From Pelagibius sp048268885 (GTDB taxonomy: Bacteria; Pseudomonadota; Alphaproteobacteria; Kiloniellales; Kiloniellaceae), in assembly GCA_048268885.1 (NCBI GenBank), contig JBLWUP010000010.1, positions 62,001 to 126,000 on the forward strand: a DNA stretch of 64,000 nt, given 5' to 3'. The stretch's first letter is position 1. Each line of letters starts with the position of its first letter. This document shows, piece after piece, positions 1 to 7,780 of this stretch. The notes beneath the pieces are model-generated. The model had not been told where the DNA came from. It made no database searches and worked only from the letters and a program-made list of their open reading frames with translations. Both the position numbers and the translations under genes were made by a program.

Positions 1-790
1 CCTTGAGGTCCGGAAAGATGCCGCCGACCGGCTTCAGCCCGACCAGGCGCGAGCCTTGCGTGACGGAGATCTGCGCGACGAAGTGGCGGGTGCGTTCCTC
101 GACCACGCCGCCCATCGGCGCCCGGTCGGGCAGCAGGCGCGGCGCGACGAAGAACAGATAGAGCATGCCGACGCCCGCCAGCACCAGCCCGGGCACGGTG
201 AAATCGAAGAAGCCGAAGGGTTTTTCACCGAGATCGTCCAGTTCCAGCGACACCAGCAGGTTGGTGGAAGAGCCGATCAGCGTGGTCATCCCGCCCAGTA
301 CCGAGGCATAGCTGAGCAGCATCATGTAGCGGCTGGGTGACTGCCGGAAGCGCCGTGTCAGCGCCTGCATGATGGGAATGAAGAGCACCACCACGGGGAT
401 GTTGTTCAGCACGGCGCTGAAGGCCATGACCACCACCAGCATCAGGGCCACGGCGCAAGCGCGGTTCTGCCGGGTGAACTGGATGACGGTATTGGCGGCT
501 TCGTCCAGCACGCCGGTGCGCGTCAGCCCCTCGCCGAGGACGAGCAGCGCGAGGACGGCGATCAGTGCGGGATTGGCGAAGCCTGAGAAGAGGTGCCGCA
601 GGTCCAGCTTGTCTTCGCCGTCCGGGCCGATGAGCGGGAAAAAGTGGAAGAACACCAGCAGCACGGAGATGACGGCCAGTGCGGTCAGTTCGATCGACAG
701 GGCTTCGGTGGCGAAGATCGCCAAGGCCACCACGATCAGCAGGAAGAGAACGCCCATTTGAAAGGGCGCGATGAATTCGGGTGAGATCAT
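1..790 (-). CDS. SLC13-family anion:Na+ symporter, partial (C-terminus beyond left edge)
   Basis: The 263 visible codons are the N-terminal half of an ion-transporter (IT) superfamily symporter of the SLC13/TrkA-C type, which normally moves sulfate or di/tricarboxylates across the inner membrane. Hydrophobic segments lie at about residues 11-30, 34-54, 72-88, 112-128, 130-145 and 196-216. Seen motifs are NPALIAVLALLVLGEGLT (73-90), LNNIPVVVLFIP (128-139) and GSSTNLLVS (173-181), the paired hairpin loops of the family. From about residue 240 the sequence becomes hydrophilic and looks like the start of a TrkA-C (RCK-C) domain, typical of the roughly 590-residue members. The start is the ATG followed by Ile-Ser-Pro; no strong ribosome site precedes it. 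Substrate cannot be told from sequence. Confidence 0.85.
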   Translation of the reverse strand, partial: MISPEFIAPFQMGVLFLLIVVALAIFATEALSIELTALAVISVLLVFFHFFPLIGPDGEDKLDLRHLFSGFANPALIAVLALLVLGEGLTRTGVLDEAANTVIQFTRQNRACAVALMLVVVMAFSAVLNNIPVVVLFIPIMQALTRRFRQSPSRYMMLLSYASVLGGMTTLIGSSTNLLVSLELDDLGEKPFGFFDFTVPGLVLAGVGMLYLFFVAPRLLPDRAPMGGVVEERTRHFVAQISVTQGSRLVGLKPVGGIFPDLK

Positions 791-1001
791 GGGTGAGTTC
801 TAGCCTGGCCGCCGGCTCTTGAGCAAAGCGGCACAACAGGCGGCGGACTCCGCGCGTCGGCGGGGTTCCGTTTCAGTCAGGCAGAACTGCAACGCGTTTC
901 CCGGCATGTTGCCCCTTCGAGGAAGATGACCTTCTGGTTTCCTGCACCAATTGGCGAACCAATTCCGCAGCTTCCGGGGCCATTCTATATGAAATATGGG
1001 C

Positions 1002-2501
1002 CTACAGGAAAACGCCTGACGTCAGGGCCGCGTAGACGGCGGCCAAAACCGCCATGGAAGCCAGGGTATAAGCCAAATTCCACCGCCAGGTGAGATCGAC
1101 GCCACTGTAGCCCGAGGCCCGCGCCAGCATCAGGGTGCCGGAAGCGAAGGGCGCGCCGAGGGTGCAGATGGCGGTGCCGGCGGCGATGGCCAGCACGATC
1201 AGGGTCGGCTCGGCGGGGACGGCGCCGAGCTCGGTCACTAGGCTGCCGAGGAAGACGGCCGTGGTGATCGGGCTGAGCGCGACCAGGCCGCAGAGCCAGA
1301 CGAAGAGCGACAGCAGGGAAAGGAAGATCCAGCCCGGCATCTGCTCGACCGAGAGGGCGGAGGCGACCTGGTCGGCGGGGACCAGCGCTGCGGCGACCGT
1401 GCCGATGAAGCCGGCGGCGCCGAGCGAGACGGCCTCGCGGACGAAGGACGGCAGGCCGAACGCGGTCACTTCCCCCAGGCGGCGCAAAGTGCCCGCCAGG
1501 CGCGCTCCGCTTTCCGCGTTCGGCTGCTGCAGGAAGACCCAGACCAGCAGCACCAGGGGCGCGGCCAGCATGACGCCGGCGACCAGCAGGACGTTGCCCC
1601 AGAAAGTGAACAGCAGGGTCAGGCCGAACAGCAGGGCGCTGACCGCGCCGAGGCGCAGCAGCGCGCTGCGCGGCAACGAGAGTTTTTCTCGTTGCGGCAG
1701 CTTGCCGCTGGCGCGCAGCCGACGGCGCAGGGGCCACCAGCGCAGGGTGTCCTCGCCCCAGCTCACCGCCAGCATGAGCACGGCGAGCAGCCCGCCAATG
1801 AGCAACACGCGCCCGGGATCGACCCCCGGAATGAGGGTCGGCAGGATTGCCTGGGTGACCGCCGTCGGCGCCCACAGCAGGAACCAGGCGAAGCCGCGCA
1901 GCAGGGCGGTGAGCTGACGGCGTTCGCGCAGCAGGGCGATCTCGTCCAGGTCTTCGCGCTGGCGGTGGTCGCCGCGCACGCCGCGCTGGATGATCGGCGC
2001 CAGCAGACTCAGCGAGCCGAGATTGATGAGCACGGAGAAAAAATGGCTGCCCATGAAGACGGCGAGGAAGCGCCACTGCGGCGGCTGCTGGGTCACGTAG
2101 GTGCCGCATTGCAGAACCGCGGGCGAGGTGATGCCGCCTTCGCGCAACAGGCCCATCAGCAGGATGAAGGCGGCGAGAAAGCCGGCCCGGTCGAGGGCGC
2201 GCAGGACCAGCGTTTGCGGGTCCGGTTCATAGAGCCAGGCCAGGACCAGAAGAGCAGCGCAGAGGCCGAGCAGGTAGGCTTCGCGCAGCCGAAGGCGCCG
2301 CAGGCCGATGACCGGCACCCCCAACAGCAGAATGTGCGAGGCAAGATCGACGACGGCGCTCTCGGCGTAGAGCACCAGCAGCTCGCAGCCCATGAGAACG
2401 ACGAGCCAGGGACCGAGCAGATAGTTCGGCTGGTTCACCGGGCGGCTCAGGCCCGCGCTTCCTCCCGAACCGGCGCCGGAACTTCCGGGAGGCGATTTCA
2501 C
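1002..2501 (-). CDS. polytopic membrane protein of unknown function
   Basis: A 499-residue integral membrane protein with about 11-12 hydrophobic segments after a Gly/Ser-rich N-terminus of about 25 residues. I do not recognise the family. Re-entrant-like stretches such as LSPITTAVFLGSLVTELG and TLGAPFASGTLMLA recall IT-superfamily transporters (SLC13, ArsB), but the classical NPxx repeats are missing, so this is only a resemblance. The start is GTG, whose first four bases (GTGA) overlap the stop of the upstream aldose epimerase, so the two are very probably translationally coupled. That coupling suggests a sugar or sugar-acid permease; this is inference. A 211-bp gap holding the palindrome AATTGG-CGAA-CCAATT (949-964) separates it from the SLC13 gene downstream. 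Confidence 0.8.
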   Translation of the reverse strand: MKSPPGSSGAGSGGSAGLSRPVNQPNYLLGPWLVVLMGCELLVLYAESAVVDLASHILLLGVPVIGLRRLRLREAYLLGLCAALLVLAWLYEPDPQTLVLRALDRAGFLAAFILLMGLLREGGITSPAVLQCGTYVTQQPPQWRFLAVFMGSHFFSVLINLGSLSLLAPIIQRGVRGDHRQREDLDEIALLRERRQLTALLRGFAWFLLWAPTAVTQAILPTLIPGVDPGRVLLIGGLLAVLMLAVSWGEDTLRWWPLRRRLRASGKLPQREKLSLPRSALLRLGAVSALLFGLTLLFTFWGNVLLVAGVMLAAPLVLLVWVFLQQPNAESGARLAGTLRRLGEVTAFGLPSFVREAVSLGAAGFIGTVAAALVPADQVASALSVEQMPGWIFLSLLSLFVWLCGLVALSPITTAVFLGSLVTELGAVPAEPTLIVLAIAAGTAICTLGAPFASGTLMLARASGYSGVDLTWRWNLAYTLASMAVLAAVYAALTSGVFL

Positions 2502-3412
2502 AGGGCGCCGTCCAGTTGCGGCACGAAGCGGACGCGGGCGGCGAAATGCTCGCCCGGCTGCAGGATCTCAAGGCCGGTATCGCCGCGCTGCGCCGCCAGG
2601 TTGACGGCATCGGTGCTGTGGCTCACCGGTTCTACGCAGAAGAAGTTCTCGCCCGGCGGTGTGTAGACGACCAGGAAGGCCAGCGCCGGGTCGGCGTCCA
2701 GGGTCAGGCTGGCGTGGCGTTCCGGCCAGTCGATCACCGCCTTGCCGGCAAACCCGGTGAAGCAGTTGTCGAGCGCGGTCTCTTCCGGCCGCAGGCCGCC
2801 ACTCAAATCCGCCTTGATCAACGCGGTGGGCATGACCTCGTCATCGGTTTTCCACATGCCTTCGACGGCCGCGGTCAGGCGGCACTGCGGCGTGCGCGGA
2901 AAATACGGATGCAGGCCAAGTCCGGCAGGCATGGCGCGCGCGCCCGTGTTGGTGAGGGCGAGCTCGACGGTCAGCACGCCGTCCGCGAGGCTGAAACGCT
3001 GTTCGGCGCGGTAGGCGGAGGGCCAGTCGTCGTCGTCGTGTGTGTAGGCAAGGGTGAGGCTGTCGTCATGACGCGCGGAAATCTGCCAAGGCAGCTGCCA
3101 GCCGTGGCCGTGGATGCTGTGCGACGATTCGCCGAAGTTCCGGGCCAGGCGATAGTCGCGCCCTTCGTAGGAAAACCGCCCCTCGCGGATACGGTTGGAG
3201 TAGGGCACCAGCGGAAAGCAGGCCGTGTCCGTCGGAGGCGTCTCGCCGCTGGCCGGGGCCGGGCGCAGCCAGTCGATCTCGCCCCTCTCGCCGCGCCAGC
3301 GGAAAGCGGTGATGCAGCCGCCGGACGGCGCTATCCCGGCTTCGGCAAGGCCGTCGGAGATCGTCACCCGGCGATGTGGCGAGGCTCGGTTTTCTGCCGG
3401 TTGTGAGCTCAT
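2498..3412 (-). CDS. aldose 1-epimerase family protein
   Basis: A 304-residue galactose mutarotase-like protein that would interconvert alpha and beta anomers of an aldose in the cytoplasm. Family landmarks are visible: the Asn-Arg pair in PYSNRIREGRF (about residue 72), a His in HSIHGHGW (about 97), the His of GLHPYFPR (about 165) and the catalytic-base Glu region CVEPVSHSTDA (about 260). This order and spacing match the YphB/YihR-like branch rather than classical GalM. It is the first gene of a minus-strand pair, overlapping the next gene by 4 bp, and is divergent from an SMP-30 lactonase, so a role in feeding sugars to the lactone/aldonate pathway is likely. The substrate is not determinable. 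Confidence 0.88.
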   Translation of the reverse strand: MSSQPAENRASPHRRVTISDGLAEAGIAPSGGCITAFRWRGERGEIDWLRPAPASGETPPTDTACFPLVPYSNRIREGRFSYEGRDYRLARNFGESSHSIHGHGWQLPWQISARHDDSLTLAYTHDDDDWPSAYRAEQRFSLADGVLTVELALTNTGARAMPAGLGLHPYFPRTPQCRLTAAVEGMWKTDDEVMPTALIKADLSGGLRPEETALDNCFTGFAGKAVIDWPERHASLTLDADPALAFLVVYTPPGENFFCVEPVSHSTDAVNLAAQRGDTGLEILQPGEHFAARVRFVPQLDGAL

Positions 3413-3611
3413 CGTGTCGTCTTCGCTCCTGCCGCAACGGCCGATCGTGCGCGTCGGCGCGAAAGCATCTTATTTGCATTGCAAGGCCTTGTCCTATGTC
3501 ACCTCGGCAACCCTGTGTCCTGCGACGTCCGGCCGGCGCTATTTGATGGTTTTGCCGCCAGACCAAAACCCTTACTCTGCGCTCCAGCAAGAACCGCGAG
3601 GGAGTGAGCGG
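3413..3611. promoter_or_regulatory. divergent promoter region between aldose epimerase and SMP-30 lactonase
   Basis: About 200 bp separate the two divergent starts. It holds the palindrome TTGCATTGCAA (3474-3484) and a perfect 7-bp inverted repeat GGTTTTG / CAAAACC (3548-3554 and 3564-3570, spacer 9), either of which could be an operator. The plus-strand gene has a purine-rich ribosome site (GAGGGAG) about 8 bases before its ATG. No clear sigma-70 -35/-10 pair could be assigned with confidence. Confidence 0.4.
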
Positions 3612-4487
3612 ATGTCGGAAGTGCAGTGCCTTTGGGCGGCGGGCGCGACCCTGGGAGAGGGGCCGCTGTGGTCGCCGCGCGAAGCTGCGCTCTATTGGGT
3701 CGACATCAAGGCGCCGGCCCTGCACCGCTACCGCCTGGAAGACGGCGACAAGACTTCCTGGGCCATGCCCGAACCTCTCGGCTGGGTGATCGAGCGGGCC
3801 AACGGCGAAGGCCTGGTGGCCGGGTTCAAGGACCGTGGCTTCGCCTTTCTGACACCGGGCACCATGACGCCCGAGGTCATCGGCCATCCCGAGCCCGACT
3901 ATCCGGACAACCGCTTCAACGACGCCAAGGCCGACGCCGCCGGCCGTATCTGGGCCGGCACCATGGACGACAACGAGCGCGAGGCGCGCGGCAGTCTCTA
4001 CCGCCTCGATCCGGACCTCGACTGGCACCGCGTCGACAAGGGCTACGTGGTCACCAACGGCCCGGCGTTCAGCCCTGACGAGGCGACGCTCTACCACACC
4101 GACACCTTCGAGGGCACGATCTACGCCTTCGACGTGTCGAACGGCGGCAAGCTGAAGAACAAGCGGGTCTTCGTGACGATCCCGGAAGGCGACGGCTATC
4201 CCGACGGCATGACCTGCGATGCCGAGGGGCACCTTTGGGTGGCACACTGGGGCGGCTGGCGGATCACCCGCTTCACGCCGGACGGTCAGGTCGAGCGGGT
4301 CATCGAAATGCCGGTCTCGCAGGTCACCAGCGTCGCCTTCGGGGGGCCGGAACTGGACCGGCTGTTCGTCACTTCGGCCGCGATCGGCCTGTCGGCGCAA
4401 GAACGGGAAGAGCAGCCGCTGGCCGGCGGCCTCTTCGAACTCGATCCCGGCGTGAAGGGCCTGCCCGCCGGTCAGTTCGGCGGGTAG
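3612..4487 (+). CDS. SMP-30/gluconolactonase (LRE) family protein, probable sugar lactonase
   Basis: A 291-residue six-bladed beta-propeller of the SMP-30/regucalcin family, which opens sugar-acid lactones using a bound divalent metal. Metal-site landmarks are seen in order: the Glu of GATLGEGPLW (about residue 16), the NRFNDAKADAAGRIWAGTM strand (about 100), the VTNGPAFSPD loop with Asn (about 145) and the YPDGMTCDAEG loop with Asp (about 197). The ATG preceded by GAGGGAG was chosen over upstream in-frame codons because the extra N-terminal sequence does not resemble the family. Its place among aldonate-degrading enzymes fits hydrolysis of galactono-, arabino- or similar lactones. Confidence 0.9.
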   Translation: MSEVQCLWAAGATLGEGPLWSPREAALYWVDIKAPALHRYRLEDGDKTSWAMPEPLGWVIERANGEGLVAGFKDRGFAFLTPGTMTPEVIGHPEPDYPDNRFNDAKADAAGRIWAGTMDDNEREARGSLYRLDPDLDWHRVDKGYVVTNGPAFSPDEATLYHTDTFEGTIYAFDVSNGGKLKNKRVFVTIPEGDGYPDGMTCDAEGHLWVAHWGGWRITRFTPDGQVERVIEMPVSQVTSVAFGGPELDRLFVTSAAIGLSAQEREEQPLAGGLFELDPGVKGLPAGQFGG

Positions 4488-4517
4488 GGCAGCGGCAGGA
4501 GCCGTGTTGCCGATCGA

Positions 4518-4615
4518 CCTCGTGCTTCGAGACGCTGCGCTCCTCAGCATGAGGTCGATGCGCAAAGGGAGCCTCACCCTGAGGAGGGCCGCAAGGCCCG
4601 TCTCGAAGGGTGAAG
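4518..4615. repeat. dispersed palindromic repeat (CCTC...GAGG type)
   Basis: Intergenic sequence made of two related palindromic modules: CCTCGTGCTTCGAGACG...CTCAGCATGAGG, then CCTCACCCTGAGGAGGGCC...GGCCCGTCTCGAAGGGTGA. This is the common alphaproteobacterial short repeat seen between convergent genes, as here between the lactonase and the next minus-strand gene. It may act as a transcription end for both genes. Confidence 0.7.
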
Positions 4616-4624
4616 GGGCAGGCG

Positions 4625-5599
4625 CTACTTTTTCTTTTTCACTTTTTTCTTTGCCGCTTTTTTCTTCGCGGGTTTTTTGCCGGTGCGCAGGCTTTCCGGC
4701 TGGATCGTCAGGCCGTTGAAGTTGGCGACGGCGTCGGCCAGCATCGGCATGTTGTCGCCGCCGCGGCCCATCGCCATGGCCATGGCGTAGCTCTGCTTCA
4801 CCGCGCTGGCGACCACCGTGGTCAGCTTCTCCGAATCCGCCAGCTGGTTGTAGTAGCGCACGTCCTTGTCGCAGTTCGCGATGGTGAACTCATGCGCCTT
4901 GGGGTCGCCCCCGATCACCCATTTGCAGACGTTCTGGAACATGCCGCTGTTGAGGCCGCCGGCGGAGATGACCTCGTGGAACTTGTCCAGCGGCACGCCG
5001 GTCTTCTTGGCGGTGGTGAAGGCCTCGGCGTAGATCGCCACGTAGCTCATGGCGACGAAGTTGTTCACCAGCTTCATCTTGTGCCCGGCGCCGAGCGGGC
5101 CGACGTGGATGATGTTCTCGGCCCAGGTCTCGATGAGCGGGAGGACCTCCTTCAGGGTCTTGGGATCGGCGCCGACGAAGGTGTTCAGCAGCCCTTCCTC
5201 GGCCTCCTTGGGCGAACGGCCGAGCGGCGCGTCGATCAGGCGCACGCCCAGCGGCGCCAGTTCCTCGGCCAGCTCGATGGTGGAGGTGGGATCGGCGGTC
5301 GAGCAGTCGACGATGATCAGGCCCTTATGAGCGCCGGCCTTGATGCCGTCCTTGCGGCGGATCAGGTCTTCCACCTGCACCGAGGAAGTGACGCAGAGGA
5401 AGATGACGTCGCTGTTCTTCGCCATCTCTGCGGGGCTCTTGGCCTCCTTGGCGCCGCGCTTCACCAGGTCGGTCACCGGCTTGCGGTTGCGGTGGCCCAT
5501 GATCGACAGAGGGTAGCCCTTCTCGACGATGTTCTTGGCCATGCCGTGGCCCATGAGGCCGACGCCGATGAATCCGACACGCTGCTTCTTGCTGCTCAC
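4625..5599 (-). CDS. NAD(P)-dependent beta-hydroxyacid dehydrogenase (3-hydroxyisobutyrate dehydrogenase family)
   Basis: A 324-residue oxidoreductase. The Rossmann motif GFIGVGLMGHGMAKN starts near residue 8, the substrate loop DAPLGRSPKEAEEG lies near 128 (most relatives read DAPVSGG), and GAGHKMKLVNN near 180 carries the catalytic Lys. The GTG start is preferred because AAGGAGG sits 7 bases before it; an ATG 13 codons upstream overlaps the preceding stop as TGATG but has no ribosome site. The protein ends in a Lys/Ala-rich tail of about 20 residues, unusual in this family. It follows a fumarylacetoacetate-hydrolase-family gene, so it probably handles a short hydroxy- or tartronate-semialdehyde-like product of sugar-acid cleavage; the substrate is inferred from context only. 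Confidence 0.85.
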   Translation of the reverse strand: MSSKKQRVGFIGVGLMGHGMAKNIVEKGYPLSIMGHRNRKPVTDLVKRGAKEAKSPAEMAKNSDVIFLCVTSSVQVEDLIRRKDGIKAGAHKGLIIVDCSTADPTSTIELAEELAPLGVRLIDAPLGRSPKEAEEGLLNTFVGADPKTLKEVLPLIETWAENIIHVGPLGAGHKMKLVNNFVAMSYVAIYAEAFTTAKKTGVPLDKFHEVISAGGLNSGMFQNVCKWVIGGDPKAHEFTIANCDKDVRYYNQLADSEKLTTVVASAVKQSYAMAMAMGRGGDNMPMLADAVANFNGLTIQPESLRTGKKPAKKKAAKKKVKKKK

Positions 5600-5637
5600 G
5601 AGGGAGCCTCCTTGTTCTTGTCGTTCCTGTTTCGCCA

Positions 5638-6483
5638 TCAGTCGGCGGCGACGACGTGCTGGCGCTGCTCGCCGAGGCCGTCGATGCTGAGCGTCATGCT
5701 GTCGCCCGGCTTCAGGTAGGTCGGCGGGGTCTGGCCCATGCCGACGCCCGGCGGGGTGCCGGTGGTGATGATGTCGCCGCTCTGCAGGCTCATGAAGCGG
5801 CTGACGTAGCTGATCAGGTGCGCCATGGTGAAGACCATGGTCCGGGTGCTGCCGTCCTGGTAGCGGTGGCCGTTGACCTCCAGCCAGAGGCGCAGGTTCT
5901 GCGGGTCCGGCACCTCGTCGGTGGTGACCAGCCAGGGGCCGACGGGGCCGAAGGTGTCGGCGCTCTTGCCCTTCACCCACTGGCCGGTACCCTCCAGCTG
6001 GAAGCCGCGCTCGGAGACGTCGTTGACGATGCAGTACCCGGCGACATGGGACAGGGCGTCGGCTTCGTCGATGTACTTGCCCGGCGTGCCAATGACGCAG
6101 GCCAGCTCAACTTCCCAGTCGCATTTCTTCGAGTCGCGCGGGATCACCACGTTGTCGTTCGGCCCGCAGATGCTGCTGGTCGCCTTGGTGAAGATGACCG
6201 GCTCCTTCGGGACGTCGACGCCGGATTCCGCGGCATGGTCGGCGTAGTTCAGGCCGATGGCGATGAACTTCCCGATATTGCCGACGCAGGGGCCCAGGCG
6301 CGGCGAACCGTCGACCGCGGGCTGGCTTTCCAGGTCGATGGACTTCAATTTCTCCAGCGATTCGGGCAGCAGAGCCGACCCTGCCAGGTCGGCGACGTGG
6401 CTGGACAGATCGCGCAGGATGCCCTTGCGGTCGAGGGCGCCGGGTTTTTCCCGGCCTCCGGCTCCATAGCGCAGCAACTTCAT
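5638..6483 (-). CDS. fumarylacetoacetate hydrolase family protein, probable 2,4-diketo-3-deoxy-sugar-acid hydrolase
   Basis: A 281-residue enzyme of the FAH superfamily, close in length and layout to 2,4-diketo-3-deoxy-L-fuconate hydrolases (often misnamed ureidoglycolate lyase). An N-terminal domain of about 60 residues is followed by the catalytic core: IGLNYADHAAE (about 76), the metal ligands in WEVELACVIG (about 123), NDVSERGFQ (about 153) and TGTPPGVGMG (about 244). The ATG has GAGAGGA about 8 bases upstream. It ends at the TGATG junction with the dehydrogenase downstream. In the non-phosphorylative fucose/rhamnose type of route this enzyme splits a diketo acid into pyruvate and a hydroxy acid; the SDR near 15.4 kb could supply that diketo acid. 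The exact sugar is inferred. Confidence 0.87.
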   Translation of the reverse strand: MKLLRYGAGGREKPGALDRKGILRDLSSHVADLAGSALLPESLEKLKSIDLESQPAVDGSPRLGPCVGNIGKFIAIGLNYADHAAESGVDVPKEPVIFTKATSSICGPNDNVVIPRDSKKCDWEVELACVIGTPGKYIDEADALSHVAGYCIVNDVSERGFQLEGTGQWVKGKSADTFGPVGPWLVTTDEVPDPQNLRLWLEVNGHRYQDGSTRTMVFTMAHLISYVSRFMSLQSGDIITTGTPPGVGMGQTPPTYLKPGDSMTLSIDGLGEQRQHVVAAD

Positions 6484-6538
6484 GGCGTTTTCCTCTCGGG
6501 GGATGGCAATTCGGGGTCGTCTTCGCGGGGGCCGCCGC

Positions 6539-7474
6539 TCAGACCGGGGTCAGGGCCGGCTTGCCGGCAAAGTGCGCGCGCAGATTGTCGACCACCAGGT
6601 CGCCCATGGCGCGGCGCGTTTCGTGGGTGGCGCTGGCCGCGTGCGGCTGCAGCACCACCTGTTCCATCTCGAACAGGACCTCCGGCACCTTGGGTTCCTC
6701 GGCGAAGACGTCGAGGCCCGCGCCGCCCAGGGTGCCTTCCTGGAGGGCGGCGACCAGGGCGGGTTCGTCGACCACCGAGCCGCGCGCCACGTTGATGAAG
6801 GTGCCTTCCGGGCCGAGCGCGTCGAGCACCGGGCGGTTGACGATCTTGTCGGTGGCCGGGCCGCCGGGACAGATCGCGACCAGGAAGTCGCTGTCCCGCG
6901 CCATTTCCACCAGGTCGTCGTAGTAGCGATAGGAGACGCCGTCCTGCTTGCGCCGGCCGTGATAGGCGATCTCCATGCCGAAGACCTCCGCCTTGCGGCC
7001 GATATCCTTGCCGATGCGCCCGAGGCCCAGGATGCCGAGGCGGCGTCCGCGGATGGCGCGGGTCAGGTGCATGGCGCCGTTCAGCCACTTGCCCTCGCGC
7101 ACATAGCGGTCGGCGTTGCAGATTTCCCGAGAGGTGGCGAGCAGCAGCGCGATGGCCATGTTGGCGACGTCGTCGTTCAGCACGTCGGGCGTGTTGGTCA
7201 CGATGACCTTGCGTTTGGCGGCGTGGGCCAGGTCGATGGCGTCGACGCCGACGCCGTAGCAGCTGATGATCTCCAGCTTCGGCAGGGCGTCGATCATGGC
7301 CGCGTCGGCGCCCAGATGACCGCTGGTGGCGATGGCGCGCACCTGGTCCGCCACCTGGGCGAGGAGCGCCTGCCTGTCGGGGGCCTCCCAGAGGCGGTGG
7401 ACCGTGAAATCGCCGTCCAGCGCTTCCATGACATGCGGCATCATCGGGCCGACCATTACGAGTTCCGGCTTCAC
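6539..7474 (-). CDS. D-2-hydroxyacid dehydrogenase (hydroxypyruvate/glyoxylate reductase-like)
   Basis: A 311-residue NAD(P)-dependent dehydrogenase. Seen: Rossmann motif ILGLGRIGKDIG (about residue 150), the catalytic Arg in NVARGSVVDE (about 229), the Glu in LDVFAEEP (about 257) and the catalytic His in LQPHAASATHE (about 278). The GTG at 7474 is chosen because GGAG sits 6 bases before it and the protein then begins in register with the family; another GTG 16 codons upstream lacks such a site. It is first in a minus-strand run with the FAH-family and beta-hydroxyacid dehydrogenase genes and divergent from denD-dgoK-dgoA. Reduction of glyoxylate, hydroxypyruvate or a 2-keto sugar acid is expected. 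Confidence 0.85.
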   Translation of the reverse strand: MKPELVMVGPMMPHVMEALDGDFTVHRLWEAPDRQALLAQVADQVRAIATSGHLGADAAMIDALPKLEIISCYGVGVDAIDLAHAAKRKVIVTNTPDVLNDDVANMAIALLLATSREICNADRYVREGKWLNGAMHLTRAIRGRRLGILGLGRIGKDIGRKAEVFGMEIAYHGRRKQDGVSYRYYDDLVEMARDSDFLVAICPGGPATDKIVNRPVLDALGPEGTFINVARGSVVDEPALVAALQEGTLGGAGLDVFAEEPKVPEVLFEMEQVVLQPHAASATHETRRAMGDLVVDNLRAHFAGKPALTPV

Positions 7475-7564
7475 AGTATTCTCCAGCTGCTTGAACGCCC
7501 CGGGGCAAGACACGCTCGTCACCCGCGGGAGTTCCCTCCGCGCGGCTGCGGGCGGTTGTTGTTT

Positions 7565-7600
7565 AAAGCGCTATCAAGTTTGCTTGGATAGCGCTATCCA
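7565..7600. promoter_or_regulatory. probable LacI-family operator in divergent promoter
   Basis: Two adjacent sites with the LacI/GalR-type core AGCGCT: a perfect 16-bp palindrome TGGATAGCGCTATCCA (7585-7600) and, 20 bp before it, the partial copy AAAGCGCTATC (7566-7576). It lies in the 306-bp divergent promoter region of the hydroxyacid dehydrogenase and denD operons, so both arms may be controlled together. No LacI-family regulator gene is present in the window. Confidence 0.6.
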
Positions 7601-7780
7601 TCAATAGCAAACAAGTGCCGCAGCGCCAAGCTGGCACATTGTCCAATCGCGAGACACGGCCGTCGGCGGCAGCCTGCGATGGGGCGGCCGGCATCCTGCG
7701 AAAGGTCGTGGCGCAGGGTGGAATCCCGCAACAAAGTCCCGCTAAATGGGACGGGACGGGGAAGACGGAACTGAGGGAGG

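Noticed and set aside
949..964. Palindrome AATTGG-CGAA-CCAATT as a terminator
   Set aside because: No T-run on either strand; could be an operator but there is too little to call it.
3225..3611. Longer start for the SMP-30 lactonase
   Set aside because: The extra 129 codons run antisense to the epimerase start and do not resemble the family; the ATG at 3612 has a good ribosome site.
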